The translations under genes were made by a program, and so were the position numbers. Below, piece after piece: positions 9,016-17,535 of a DNA stretch of 64,000 bases. Each line of letters begins with the position of its first letter. Position 1 is the first letter of the stretch. The stretch comes from Roseburia sp. 499 (GTDB taxonomy: Bacteria > Bacillota > Clostridia > Lachnospirales > Lachnospiraceae), in NCBI RefSeq assembly GCF_001940225.2, contig NZ_CP135164.1, positions 682,001-746,000 on the forward strand. The letters are read 5' to 3'. The notes below the pieces were generated by a model. It worked only from the letters and a program-made list of their open reading frames with translations, made no database searches and was not told the origin of the DNA.

Positions 9016-9020
9016 GTACA

Positions 9021-9622
9021 ATTCCAACATGATTTTGTGCACATAAAAATACTTATGGGAAGTTACAGATATTTTTCATTCTGATTTTCTTTCAGATTTG
9101 GCAAGTGTAAACCTAAAGCACTTTTGTGCATGTCTTATATTGCATTTGCAGGAAATGTATTTTCCTAAATTCGTTGTCTGAGGTTTTTCCTTCTTCTGCA
9201 AAGAACCTGATACAAAAAATTGGATTTTCATATGAACCCACACTTATGGTTCTTCTAGACAGCAGCAACAAGAATGTTCAATTCGGGTATGCCAAAAGAA
9301 CTCGGACAGATACACATTCAAGACAATGTTTCTCTGTCCTCAGACATCTTTCTGGCATACTCATTCATTCTTTTATGCTGCTGTAAGAAGAACACAAAGT
9401 GTTCAACATATGAAAATCCAATTTTTTGTATTCAGGTTCGGTTGCATGAAGGGAAAAACCGAGTTTCGAATTAGGGAAATTAATATCATTCCTGCAAATG
9501 CAATATTTAGACATGCTAAAAAGTGTGTCTGGCTTTACACGTTCAAATCTGAATAAAATCAGAAATAGAAAAGATGTGACTTCCCATAAGTATTTTTATT
9601 GGTACGAAAATCATGTTGGAAT
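9021..9622. repeat. 602-bp imperfect palindrome (giant hairpin element)
   Basis: The two arms, 9021-9318 and 9325-9622, are 298 bases each and read as reverse complements around a six-base centre (CAAGAC, 9319-9324). By eye, identity is roughly three quarters, with long perfect blocks. Examples are ATTCCAACATGATTTT at the outer ends, ATAAAAATACTTATGGGAAG, TATTGCATTTGCAGGA, and a shared block around TTGGATTTTCATATG at 9220 and 9410. Mismatches fall in short symmetric patches, so overall register is kept. No convincing coding frame or target duplication is visible. It fills the gap between the kinase stop and the SCIFF promoter. It may be a fold-back (MITE-like) insertion or a structured RNA; the sequence does not decide between them. 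Confidence 0.9.
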
Positions 9623-9655
9623 CGTGACAGACAGTAAGAAAATACAAAAAATACT

Positions 9656-9683
9656 TTGCAATCCGTAGCAAGTATGATATAAT
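9656..9683 (+). promoter_or_regulatory. Promoter of the SCIFF peptide gene
   Basis: TTGCAA (9656-9661), a 16-base spacer and a consensus TATAAT (9678-9683) lie just outside the palindrome and 63 bases before the scfA start. Confidence 0.7.
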
Positions 9684-9746
9684 AATCCTAGTTTTTTCGG
9701 GATTAAGCTCGAAGTGTACACATTTAATAGAAAGGAAGTATTTCTT

Positions 9747-9887
9747 ATGAAACACGTAAAAACATTAAATACAAGAAAATTACAGAACACAGTTAAAAAA
9801 GGCGGATGCGGTGAATGCCAGACTTCTTGTCAGTCTGCATGCAAGACTTCTTGTACAGTAGGAAATCAGAGCTGCGAGAATAAATAA
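9747..9887 (+). CDS. scfA: SCIFF ribosomally made peptide precursor (six cysteines in forty-five)
   Basis: The 46-residue precursor starts MKHVKTLNTRKLQNTVKKGG and carries cysteines at 21, 24, 28, 32, 36 and 43, which defines SCIFF. The family is the substrate of a neighbouring radical-SAM/SPASM enzyme that forms thioether links from Cys sulfurs, and it is nearly universal in Clostridia although its biological role is not known. AAAGGAAG precedes the ATG. A consensus promoter and a hairpin between it and the maturase gene suggest that far more peptide than enzyme is made. Confidence 0.96.
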   Translation: MKHVKTLNTRKLQNTVKKGGCGECQTSCQSACKTSCTVGNQSCENK

Positions 9888-9920
9888 GTTTATAGAAAAA
9901 GAATAAAAACACAGAGGAAA

Positions 9921-9944
9921 GACCGTTCGTGGTAGCGAGCGGTC
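9921..9944 (+). terminator. Hairpin between SCIFF and its maturase (leaky terminator or RNA-stabilising stem)
   Basis: GACCGTTCG and CGAGCGGTC form a 9-pair stem with one G-U pair, followed by ATTTGTGCGTTTT rather than a clean T-run. It probably limits but does not stop read-through into scfB. Confidence 0.6.
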
Positions 9945-9978
9945 ATTTGTGCGTTTTAATAGAAAGAGAGGAACTGCA

Positions 9979-11337
9979 ATGGTTCACCAGTATAAGAACA
10001 ATGGATACAATATTGTGCTGGATGTAAACAGTGGGGCGGTACATGTTGTAGATGATGTGATGTATGATGTTATTCCGATGTTTGAAGAGCATAAAAAGGA
10101 AGAGATTGTACATAGTTTAAAGGGAAAGTATAAGGAAGCTGATATTGAGGAAGCTTGGGAAGAAGTCAAAGAATTAGCTGAGGATGATCAGTTATTTACA
10201 AAGGATGAATATGAAGGCTATATTGACCAGTTTAAGACCAGACCTACCGTAGTAAAGGCATTGTGTCTGCATATTGCCCATGATTGTAATCTTGCCTGTC
10301 GCTATTGCTTTGCGGAAGAAGGAGAGTATCATGGTAGAAGAGAACTGATGACTTTCGAAGTTGGTAAGGCAGCATTGGATTTTTTAATTGCTAATTCCGG
10401 GAATCGTCGGAATCTGGAGGTAGACTTTTTCGGTGGAGAACCACTGATGAACTTCGATGTGGTAAAACAGTTGGTAGCATACGGAAGAGAGCAGGAGAAA
10501 ATTCATAATAAGAACTTCCGATTCACGCTGACAACCAATGGCGTATTATTGAATGATGACATCATGGAGTTTGCCAATAAAGAGATGGGCAATGTGGTAT
10601 TGAGCATTGATGGAAGAAAAGAAGTTCATGATTATATGCGTCCATTCCGTAAAGGGGCCGGAAGCTATGACTTAATTGTGCCTAAGTTCCAGAAGTTTGC
10701 AGAGAGCAGAAATCAGGATAAGTATTATGTAAGAGGAACTTTTACACACAATAATCTGGACTTTTCAAAGGATGTATTGCATTTGGCTGATTTGGGATTT
10801 AAACAGATTTCCGTAGAGCCGGTAGTGGCACAACCTACAGAAGACTATGCATTAAAAGAAGAAGATTTACCACAGCTTTTCGAGGAATATGATAAGCTGG
10901 CAGTGGAAATGATAAAAAGACATAAAGAAGGAAAAGATTTCAACTTTTTCCATTTTATGATAGATTTAGAAGGTGGTCCATGTGTGGCAAAGAGATTGTC
11001 CGGATGCGGTTCAGGAACGGAGTATCTTGCAGTAACACCATGGGGAGATTTTTATCCTTGCCACCAGTTTGTAGGAAATGAAAAGTTTCTGATGGGAAAT
11101 GTATACGATGGCATTAAGAACACGGAATTGCAGAGTGAATTTAAGTGTTGCAACGTATATGCGAAGGAAAAGTGTAAAAACTGTTTTGCAAGATTTTATT
11201 GCAGTGGCGGTTGTGCTGCGAATTCCTATAATTTCCATGGAAGCATTACAGATGCTTACGATATTGGATGTGAGCTTGAGAAGAAACGTGTAGAATGTGC
11301 TATTATGATAAAAGCTGCATTGGCAGATGAAGCATAA
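9979..11337 (+). CDS. scfB: SCIFF radical SAM maturase
   Basis: The enzyme uses S-adenosylmethionine and iron-sulfur clusters to install thioether crosslinks in the SCIFF peptide. The radical-SAM motif CNLACRYC (C103, C107, C110) is followed by FFGGEP. The C-terminal SPASM/twitch region has the expected cysteines (SGCGSG, YPCHQF, CCNVYAKEKCKNCFARFYCSGGC). An N-terminal precursor-binding part (NIVLDVNSGAVHVVDD) is also present. The ATG at 9979 is chosen because GAGAGGAA precedes it; an upstream non-ATG start would begin inside the hairpin region. It lies 91 bases after the peptide gene and is followed by secDF, as in many clostridia. Confidence 0.96.
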   Translation: MVHQYKNNGYNIVLDVNSGAVHVVDDVMYDVIPMFEEHKKEEIVHSLKGKYKEADIEEAWEEVKELAEDDQLFTKDEYEGYIDQFKTRPTVVKALCLHIAHDCNLACRYCFAEEGEYHGRRELMTFEVGKAALDFLIANSGNRRNLEVDFFGGEPLMNFDVVKQLVAYGREQEKIHNKNFRFTLTTNGVLLNDDIMEFANKEMGNVVLSIDGRKEVHDYMRPFRKGAGSYDLIVPKFQKFAESRNQDKYYVRGTFTHNNLDFSKDVLHLADLGFKQISVEPVVAQPTEDYALKEEDLPQLFEEYDKLAVEMIKRHKEGKDFNFFHFMIDLEGGPCVAKRLSGCGSGTEYLAVTPWGDFYPCHQFVGNEKFLMGNVYDGIKNTELQSEFKCCNVYAKEKCKNCFARFYCSGGCAANSYNFHGSITDAYDIGCELEKKRVECAIMIKAALADEA

Positions 11338-11379
11338 TTGATAACGCATAGAGAATAACACAAGAGAGGAAGAACTATC

Positions 11380-13530
11380 ATGAAGAAAAGCAGAGCTATG
11401 GGGATTCTGGTTCTGATTCTGGCAATTTTGGCAGGTATGACTTGGTATGCCGGAACCATTATCTCGACTGTCGGTGTTGGAGAAAATCGTAACATCAAAT
11501 TAGGCCTTGATTTAGCAGGTGGTGTCAGCATTACCTACGAGGCAGTAGAAGAAAAACCATCCGCCGAAGACATGAAAGACACTGTTTATAAGTTGCAAAA
11601 ACGTGTGGAAAAGTATAGCACGGAGGCAAGTGTATATCAGGAAGGTTCCAATCGTATCAGTATTGAGATACCGGGAGTTTCTGATGCCAATACCATTTTA
11701 GAGGAAATGGGAAAACCGGGTTCCTTAGAATTTCAGACATCTGCCGGGGAAACAATCTTAGACGGAAACGATATTAAGGATGCTCAGCCGGAGACTTACA
11801 CAGACGAGCAGGGAAGAAGACAGAATGTAGTATCCCTGACTCTGACGGAAGAAGGAACGAAAAAGTTTGCGGAAGCGACAGAAGCAAATCTGGGAAAACA
11901 GATTCCGATTGTATATGATGGTGAAACTATTAGTAGTCCAAACGTACAGTCAGTAATTTCTGATGGAAATGCACAGATTACCGGAATGGAGAGCTATGAA
12001 GCAGCTGATGAATTGGCTTCTACCATTCGTATTGGTTCCCTTTCCTTGGAACTTGAAGAATTGAACTCAAAAGTTGTAGGTGCACAGCTTGGAACTTCTG
12101 CAATGTCCAGTAGTTTATTGGCAGCAGCCATTGGTCTGGCAGTAGTGATTTTGTTTATGATTGTAATGTATCGTATACAGGGATTTGCATCCGGTATTGC
12201 ATTGATTTTATATTCTGCATTGATGGTATGGGCATTATGGATTTTCGACATTACTCTGACCTTACCTGGTATTGCAGGTATTATTCTTTCCATTGGTATG
12301 GCAGTTGATGCAAATGTTATTATCTTTGCCAGAATACAGGAAGAAATTGCAGCCGGAAAAGCTGTAGGTACAGCGATGAAGATTGGTTATGACAAGGCAT
12401 TGTCAGCTATTGTAGATGGTAATGTTACGACTTTAATTGCAGCAGTAGTATTAGGACTGAGAGGTTCCGGTCCTGTGAAGGGATTTGCTTATACCTTAGG
12501 AATTGGTATTGTATTATCCATGTTTACTGCATTGGTAGTAACCAGATGGCTGATGAAATGCTTCTATGCACTAGGTGCGAAAAGTGAAAAACTTTATGGT
12601 AAGAAGCCGGAAAGAAAAACCATCAATTTTCTTGGAAAACGAGCAGTTTTCTTTACAGTATCAATTGCATTGATAGCAGCCGGATTTATTGGAATGGGTG
12701 TGCATAATGCAAATGGAAACAAGGTATTAAATTTCAGTCTTGATTTTGTAGGTGGAACTTCTACAACAGCAGAGTTCTCAAAAGAATATTCTATTGCAGA
12801 GATTGATAAGGAAATTGTTCCGGTAATTGAAAACCTGACCGGAGATAAAAACGTTCAGACTCAGAAGATTAAGGAGTCTAACCAGATTGTAATTAAGACA
12901 CGTTCTTTGAATTTAGAAGAACGTGAAGCATTAAATGATACATTAGCAGAAAAGTTTGGGGTAGATAAAGAAACCATTACTTCTGAAAATATCAGTTCAA
13001 CTATCAGCTCCGAAATGAAGTCTGATGCAGTCTGGGCAGTAGCAATCGCAACTATCTGTATGTTGATATATATATGGTTCCGGTTTAAAGATATTCGCTT
13101 TGCAGGAAGTGCAGTATTGGCACTGGTACATGACGTATTAGTAGTGCTTGCCTTCTATGCAGTTGCAAGAGTTTCTGTTGGAAATACTTTTATAGCATGT
13201 ATGCTGACGATTGTAGGTTACTCTGTTAATGCAACAATTGTTATCTTTGACCGTATTCGTGAGAACTTGCCGGTTTTACGCGACCAGAATGAAGAGAACT
13301 TATTGGAAGTGGCGAACAAAAGTATTACACAGACATTGTCCAGAAGTATTAATACCTCTCTGACAACCTTTGTCATGGTTGCGCTTCTGTTTGTTTTAGG
13401 AGTAAATTCTGTGAAAGAATTTGCATTACCTCTGATGGTTGGTATCATCTGCGGTACTTATTCTTCTATATGTATTACGGGAGCGTTATGGTATACCTTC
13501 CGAGTAAAGTTTAAGAAAAAAGAAAAATAA
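11380..13530 (+). CDS. secDF: Protein translocase SecD-SecF fusion
   Basis: The 716-residue inner-membrane protein uses the proton gradient to help pull secreted proteins out of the SecYEG channel. The SecD half (~1-405) has a first membrane segment, the NIKLGLDLAGGVSITYE motif, the large external domain, and the GIVLSIGMAVDANVIIFARIQEE-type block. The SecF half (~420-716) repeats the pattern, with LNFSLDFVGGT and YSVNATIVIFDRIRE. The fused form is common in Firmicutes. GAGAGGAAG precedes the ATG. It is 42 bases behind scfB and probably co-transcribed, ending at the terminator at 13545. Confidence 0.97.
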   Translation: MKKSRAMGILVLILAILAGMTWYAGTIISTVGVGENRNIKLGLDLAGGVSITYEAVEEKPSAEDMKDTVYKLQKRVEKYSTEASVYQEGSNRISIEIPGVSDANTILEEMGKPGSLEFQTSAGETILDGNDIKDAQPETYTDEQGRRQNVVSLTLTEEGTKKFAEATEANLGKQIPIVYDGETISSPNVQSVISDGNAQITGMESYEAADELASTIRIGSLSLELEELNSKVVGAQLGTSAMSSSLLAAAIGLAVVILFMIVMYRIQGFASGIALILYSALMVWALWIFDITLTLPGIAGIILSIGMAVDANVIIFARIQEEIAAGKAVGTAMKIGYDKALSAIVDGNVTTLIAAVVLGLRGSGPVKGFAYTLGIGIVLSMFTALVVTRWLMKCFYALGAKSEKLYGKKPERKTINFLGKRAVFFTVSIALIAAGFIGMGVHNANGNKVLNFSLDFVGGTSTTAEFSKEYSIAEIDKEIVPVIENLTGDKNVQTQKIKESNQIVIKTRSLNLEEREALNDTLAEKFGVDKETITSENISSTISSEMKSDAVWAVAIATICMLIYIWFRFKDIRFAGSAVLALVHDVLVVLAFYAVARVSVGNTFIACMLTIVGYSVNATIVIFDRIRENLPVLRDQNEENLLEVANKSITQTLSRSINTSLTTFVMVALLFVLGVNSVKEFALPLMVGIICGTYSSICITGALWYTFRVKFKKKEK

Positions 13531-13544
13531 TAAGGTAGAAATAG

Positions 13545-13577
13545 AAAAAGAGAAGCATTAGCTTCTCTTTTTTTAGT
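13545..13577. terminator. Bidirectional terminator after secDF
   Basis: AAAAAGAGAAGC, the loop ATTA and GCTTCTCTTTTT are followed by more T. It also serves the converging gene ending at 13589. Confidence 0.9.
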
Positions 13578-13588
13578 ATTAAATCGTT

Positions 13589-14185
13589 TTATTCCGTTTC
13601 GCTTGCTTCAGTCTTATCCACACCGGCCCACTGATCAAATTTCTTCATAACAGCATCGTAGGTTTTCTGAGAAATTTCCGGTAACTCTCTGCCCCATGAT
13701 TTGGTAGCAGCTTTAAAACCTTTTTCGAAGGCAGCACGCATGGATTCAGCTTTCTCTGGGTCATCGCCCACCAGAGCTTTTGCAAATTCAATAATGCGGT
13801 CAGAAGTCTGTTCTACGCCCCAGTAACCGTCTTCTGCAATATCAGCCTGCGCCTGCGCTTTTACTTCCGGAGTAACGGTGTAATCACCACTTGCCAGGAA
13901 TTTCCACATATCGTCAACTTGACCGATTTTTATGCCCTGTTGAGACATCATTTTTTCAACCAGACTCTTTAATTGAGAAGTTCTTGCATCAGCATCTGCT
14001 TTCAGGCGAGCAACAACATCTTCCTTGGCATAGATTGTTTTGGAAGAGGTATCCGTACCTTTTTCATAAACGACTCCGGTATCTTTTTCACTTGATTTAG
14101 AGTCGGTAGAAGTTGATTTTGTGTAAGTTTTGGTATTAGTTGCTGCAGTATAAGCAGCTGCATTAGTAACACTGTTTACGTTCAT
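13589..14185 (-). CDS. Conserved protein of unknown function, 198 residues
   Basis: I recognise no named domain. The first ~50 residues are Ser/Thr/Lys-rich and look disordered (NTKTYTKSTSTDSKSS). The remainder is helical, with DVVARLKADADARTSQLKSLV, EDGYWGVEQTSDRIIEFAKAL and KAATKSWGRELPEISQKTYD. There is no signal peptide, membrane segment or cysteine. Proteins of this layout, with the motif DGYWGVEQTSDR, occur in other motile Lachnospiraceae as far as I recall, and the low-complexity start resembles exported flagellar-type proteins, but this is only suggestive. A strong CCAAGGAGGG precedes the ATG, and it is a single-gene unit. Confidence 0.88.
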   Translation of the reverse strand: MNVNSVTNAAAYTAATNTKTYTKSTSTDSKSSEKDTGVVYEKGTDTSSKTIYAKEDVVARLKADADARTSQLKSLVEKMMSQQGIKIGQVDDMWKFLASGDYTVTPEVKAQAQADIAEDGYWGVEQTSDRIIEFAKALVGDDPEKAESMRAAFEKGFKAATKSWGRELPEISQKTYDAVMKKFDQWAGVDKTEASETE

Positions 14186-14211
14186 AGTAACCCTCCTTGG
14201 AAAAAATCAAT

Positions 14212-14225
14212 GGGTATCCATACCC
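14212..14225. promoter_or_regulatory. Short palindrome in the leader of the 198-residue gene
   Basis: GGGTATCCATACCC lies 26 bases upstream of the minus-strand start codon, with a T-run on its plus-strand side. It may be an operator or a weak hairpin. Confidence 0.4.
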
Positions 14226-14286
14226 GTTTTTACTATTCTTGTATTTTCTATCGGCAGGAAAATGGAGAAAATTAATAGCTTAATGA

Positions 14287-14315
14287 TTGACTTTTTATAT
14301 AAAAAATGTTTAACT
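14287..14315 (+). promoter_or_regulatory. Possible promoter of ispE
   Basis: TTGACT (14287-14292), a 17-base spacer and TTAACT (14310-14315) lie 38 bases ahead of the ispE start. Confidence 0.4.
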
Positions 14316-14352
14316 AGTAAGTAGTATGTATACAAAATACAGGAGAAAAACA

Positions 14353-15225
14353 ATGTATGAAATGAGACTCAGGGCACTGGCAAAAATAAATCTGGGACTG
14401 GATGTTATTCGAAGAAGAGAAGATGGCTATCATGAGGTGAAAATGATTATGCAGACCATCCGGCTCTATGATCGGATTACCATTAAAAAAACGAAAAATC
14501 AAAAGATACAGGTGAAGACAAACTTGTTCTATTTGCCGGAAAATGAGAATAATCTGGTATATAAGGCAGCGAAGTTGCTTATGGATGAATTTCAGATACA
14601 GCAGGGTGTGCAAATTGATTTGCAGAAGTTTATTCCGGTTGCAGCGGGTATGGCAGGAGGAAGTTCAGATGCAGCGGCTGTATTGTATGGAATGAATCGA
14701 ATGTTCCGGTTAGGTTTGTCCACAGAAGAATTAATGCAGAGAGGAGTAAAGATTGGTGCAGATGTTCCTTATTGTATTATGAGAGGAACAGCTTTGGCAG
14801 AGGGAATAGGAGAGGAATTAACAGAACTTATGCCGGCACCGGAGTGTAAGGTATTAATTGCGAAACCGCCCATTAGTGTATCTACCAAGTTTGTGTACGA
14901 GAATTTGAGGTTGGATGAGAATACAAAACATCCGGACATCGATCTTTTGGTACAGGATATTGAAAGGGGAAGTCTTAAGGATATGGCGGCACATATGGGA
15001 AATGTGTTGGAAAGTGTTACTATCCCAAATTATCCGGTAATTGCTGAGATTAAGGAACAGATGATAAATGATGGGGCATTAAATGCCATGATGAGTGGAA
15101 GCGGTCCTACTGTATTTGGTTTGTTTGAGGACAAGGAAAAAGCAGAATATGCGTATCACCGGATGCGGGAAGGAAATCTTGCAAAACAGGTGTATTTAAC
15201 GGAAATATACAATAACAGGAGGTAG
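14353..15225 (+). CDS. ispE: 4-diphosphocytidyl-2-C-methyl-D-erythritol kinase
   Basis: This cytoplasmic ATP-dependent kinase carries out a middle step of the MEP pathway to isopentenyl diphosphate. The GHMP kinase ATP loop is clear (PVAAGMAGGSSDAAAVL), as are the N-terminal AKINLGLDVIRRREDGYHEV and the C-terminal MSGSGPTVFGLF. The length of 290 residues is normal. The ATG at 14353 is chosen because AGGAG lies seven bases before it; an ATG 27 bases upstream has no ribosome site. It ends three bases before the GntR gene, so the two form an operon. Confidence 0.97.
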   Translation: MYEMRLRALAKINLGLDVIRRREDGYHEVKMIMQTIRLYDRITIKKTKNQKIQVKTNLFYLPENENNLVYKAAKLLMDEFQIQQGVQIDLQKFIPVAAGMAGGSSDAAAVLYGMNRMFRLGLSTEELMQRGVKIGADVPYCIMRGTALAEGIGEELTELMPAPECKVLIAKPPISVSTKFVYENLRLDENTKHPDIDLLVQDIERGSLKDMAAHMGNVLESVTIPNYPVIAEIKEQMINDGALNAMMSGSGPTVFGLFEDKEKAEYAYHRMREGNLAKQVYLTEIYNNRR

Positions 15226-15228
15226 ACC

Positions 15229-15903
15229 ATGGCTGATAAATTGGAATTAAACATGAATGCGTATTTGCCCTTGCGTGATGTAGTATTCAATACATTGCGT
15301 GAAGCAATTTTAAAGGGAGAATTAAAACCGGGAGAACGACTGATGGAGTTACAGTTAGCTTCTAAGCTTGGTGTCAGCAGAACACCAATCCGTGAAGCAA
15401 TTCGTATGTTGGAATTGGAAGGGCTTGCAGTAACGGTACCAAGAAAGGGTGCGGAAGTTGCACGAATGACAGAGAAGGATATGGAAGATGTGCTTCAAAT
15501 TCGTAAGGCATTGGATGAACTTGCGGTAGGTCTTGCGTGTGATAATATTCAGGAGTCTGATTTGGAAAAATTGCAGGTGGCATTGAAGAACTTTGAAGCA
15601 AGTACCAGAAGTCATGATGTAAAAAGGATTGCACAGGCAGATGTAGAGTTTCATGATGTGATTTATCAGGCTGCGAATAATCCCAAACTAGTAAACATGC
15701 TAAATAATCTGCGGGAACAGATGTATCGTTATCGTGTGGAGTATTTAAAGAGTGAAGAGAGCTATCCAACGCTGATTCAGGAACATGAAAAGATTTTTGA
15801 TTGTTTGAAGAGAAAAGACAGAGATGAAGTGATACGAGTTATGAGTTATCATGTGGTAAATCAGGAAATGATGGTAAAAAATATTATTCGGGAACAAGAG
15901 TAA
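15229..15903 (+). CDS. GntR-family regulator of the FadR/FCD type
   Basis: Residues ~12-80 form a winged helix (KLGVSRTPIREAIRMLELEGL). Residues ~85-220 form an all-helical FCD ligand domain with histidine and aspartate residues placed for metal binding (DVEFHDVIYQA, SYHVVNQEM). AGGAGG precedes the ATG. Coupling with ispE is common in clostridia, yet nothing in the window shows what the ligand or target is. FCD regulators often respond to organic or sugar acids. Confidence 0.93.
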   Translation: MADKLELNMNAYLPLRDVVFNTLREAILKGELKPGERLMELQLASKLGVSRTPIREAIRMLELEGLAVTVPRKGAEVARMTEKDMEDVLQIRKALDELAVGLACDNIQESDLEKLQVALKNFEASTRSHDVKRIAQADVEFHDVIYQAANNPKLVNMLNNLREQMYRYRVEYLKSEESYPTLIQEHEKIFDCLKRKDRDEVIRVMSYHVVNQEMMVKNIIREQE

Positions 15904-15977
15904 ACCGTTGTGGTTTCTTACATATTTCTTGAATAAACAAGAAAAATCTGGGAAAAATAGAAAAAAGAGAAAGAAAA

Positions 15978-16007
15978 AGAATTCCTATCATAGGGATTCT
16001 TTTTTTA
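15978..16007 (+). terminator. Terminator of the ispE-gntR operon
   Basis: AGAATTCCTA, a TCA loop and TAGGGATTCT are followed by seven T. Confidence 0.88.
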
Positions 16008-16042
16008 CGCTATAAGATATAAATGAAAGAAGGTGAAGTATT

Positions 16043-17524
16043 ATGCCCAAAAAGATTACCACAAGGCTAGAGGAAAACATTCGAAATTATGAAGAACTGT
16101 TCTCGGATTGTGCTGACATTAAGAAAAGACGAATTAAGGTGGGACAGCATTTAAAAAAGGAATGCTATATTGCCTACATTGAAGTGGCGGTCAGTGGTAC
16201 GGATTGGAAGGAGTCAGCCATTGGAAAGCTGTTAAATACATTACGGGAGCTACCTGAGGAAGAATTAGCCTCTTATGTAAGAAGCAATACATGGGATATA
16301 TCAGATTCGGAGCCGTTTGAGACTATCGAAGATGCAGCTCAGGGTATGTTGACAGGAGATGTTATTTTCTTTTTAGAGGGTTATGAACGGGCATTGAAGA
16401 TTCCGGATCAGGGATATCCTGGAAGAGGTGTATATGAAGTAGAGTCAGAAAAAGTAATACGGGGCTCTAATGAGGGATTTTCAGAGTCTATCAAGCTTAA
16501 TACAGCATTAATCCGAAAGCGTTTGCGCAGTCCTCATGTCAAGGTAAAGGAAAGCTTTGCGGGGAGAAGAACACATACCAATGTGGATTTAGTCTATATG
16601 AAGGATTTGATTTATCCGGGAATGTTAGAAGAAATTGAAAAGCGTTTGCAGGAGTTTGAGATAGATGGAACATTGGACAGTGGGATTATTGAACAGTTGA
16701 CGGAAAAAAGGAAATATTCTCCATTCCCGCAGTTTCAGACCACTCAGAGACCGGATAGGGCAGCTATGGCAATTTTAGAGGGAAGGATTGTGTTGCTTTC
16801 GGATAATTCGCCTGTGGCGCTGATACTTCCGGCAACCTACAACACCTTTATTCAGACCAGTGATGATTATTACAGTCGTTGGGAGATTGCTTCTTTTACC
16901 AGAATATTGAGATATGTAGCCTCTTTTCTTGCCATGACATTTCCGGGGCTTTATCTTGCTATGACTAATTTCCATACCCAGATTTTGCCCACAGACTTAT
17001 TGCTTTCCTTAGCAGCAGCAAGGCAGGGAGTACCGTTTCCGGCGGTAGTGGAGGTTCTTTTGATGGAGTTGGCATTTGAATTGCTTCGAGAGGCAGGAGT
17101 ACGACTTCCGGGAGCCAATGGAAATACCATTGGAATTGTGGGAGGATTGATTATCGGTCAGGCGGCAGTGGATGCAAATATTGTAAGTCCCATTGTAGTA
17201 ATTGTAGTGGCATTGACTGCCCTTTGTTCCTTTGCTGTACCTAACGAAGAATTTGCTACGGCATTTCGAATCTTGAAGTTTGCATTTATTCTGGTGTGTG
17301 GCTATCTTGGTTTCTTCGGATTTTTGCTTGGAATTATGGCAGTACTGATTCATTTGTCTCATTTGGAGAGCTTTGGAATTCCATATTTGTCTCCTTTTGT
17401 GGGGGCGGATTTGAACGGATATCAGGATGAACGAGATACTTTTTTACGTCTCCCTCTGAAGTTCTTGAAAAAAAGACCGGTTTATACCAGGAATGGAGCA
17501 AGAACCAGACTAAAAATAAAGTAA
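16043..17524 (+). CDS. gerKA: Spore germinant receptor subunit A (GerA/GerKA family)
   Basis: The 493-residue receptor subunit sits in the spore inner membrane. The N-terminal cytoplasmic half (~1-260) contains the family motifs SDCADIKKRRI and GRGVYEVESEKVIRGSNEGFSESI. The C-terminal half has about five membrane segments and PFVGADLNGYQDERDTF near the end. It senses germinants together with the B and C subunits, which follow in order. GAAGGTGAAG precedes the ATG. The operon starts after the terminator at 15978; a forespore sigma-G promoter is expected there, but I could not identify one with confidence. Confidence 0.96.
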   Translation: MPKKITTRLEENIRNYEELFSDCADIKKRRIKVGQHLKKECYIAYIEVAVSGTDWKESAIGKLLNTLRELPEEELASYVRSNTWDISDSEPFETIEDAAQGMLTGDVIFFLEGYERALKIPDQGYPGRGVYEVESEKVIRGSNEGFSESIKLNTALIRKRLRSPHVKVKESFAGRRTHTNVDLVYMKDLIYPGMLEEIEKRLQEFEIDGTLDSGIIEQLTEKRKYSPFPQFQTTQRPDRAAMAILEGRIVLLSDNSPVALILPATYNTFIQTSDDYYSRWEIASFTRILRYVASFLAMTFPGLYLAMTNFHTQILPTDLLLSLAAARQGVPFPAVVEVLLMELAFELLREAGVRLPGANGNTIGIVGGLIIGQAAVDANIVSPIVVIVVALTALCSFAVPNEEFATAFRILKFAFILVCGYLGFFGFLLGIMAVLIHLSHLESFGIPYLSPFVGADLNGYQDERDTFLRLPLKFLKKRPVYTRNGARTRLKIK

Positions 17525-17535
17525 GGCGGAAAAAT

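Noticed and set aside
9126..9556. Three plus-strand and other frames inside the large palindrome
   Set aside because: They are short, lack ribosome sites, and the proteins have no domain-like pattern; palindrome arms explain the open stretches.
16775..17362. Antisense frames inside gerKA
   Set aside because: They are shadows of a strongly coding plus-strand gene; no ribosome sites.
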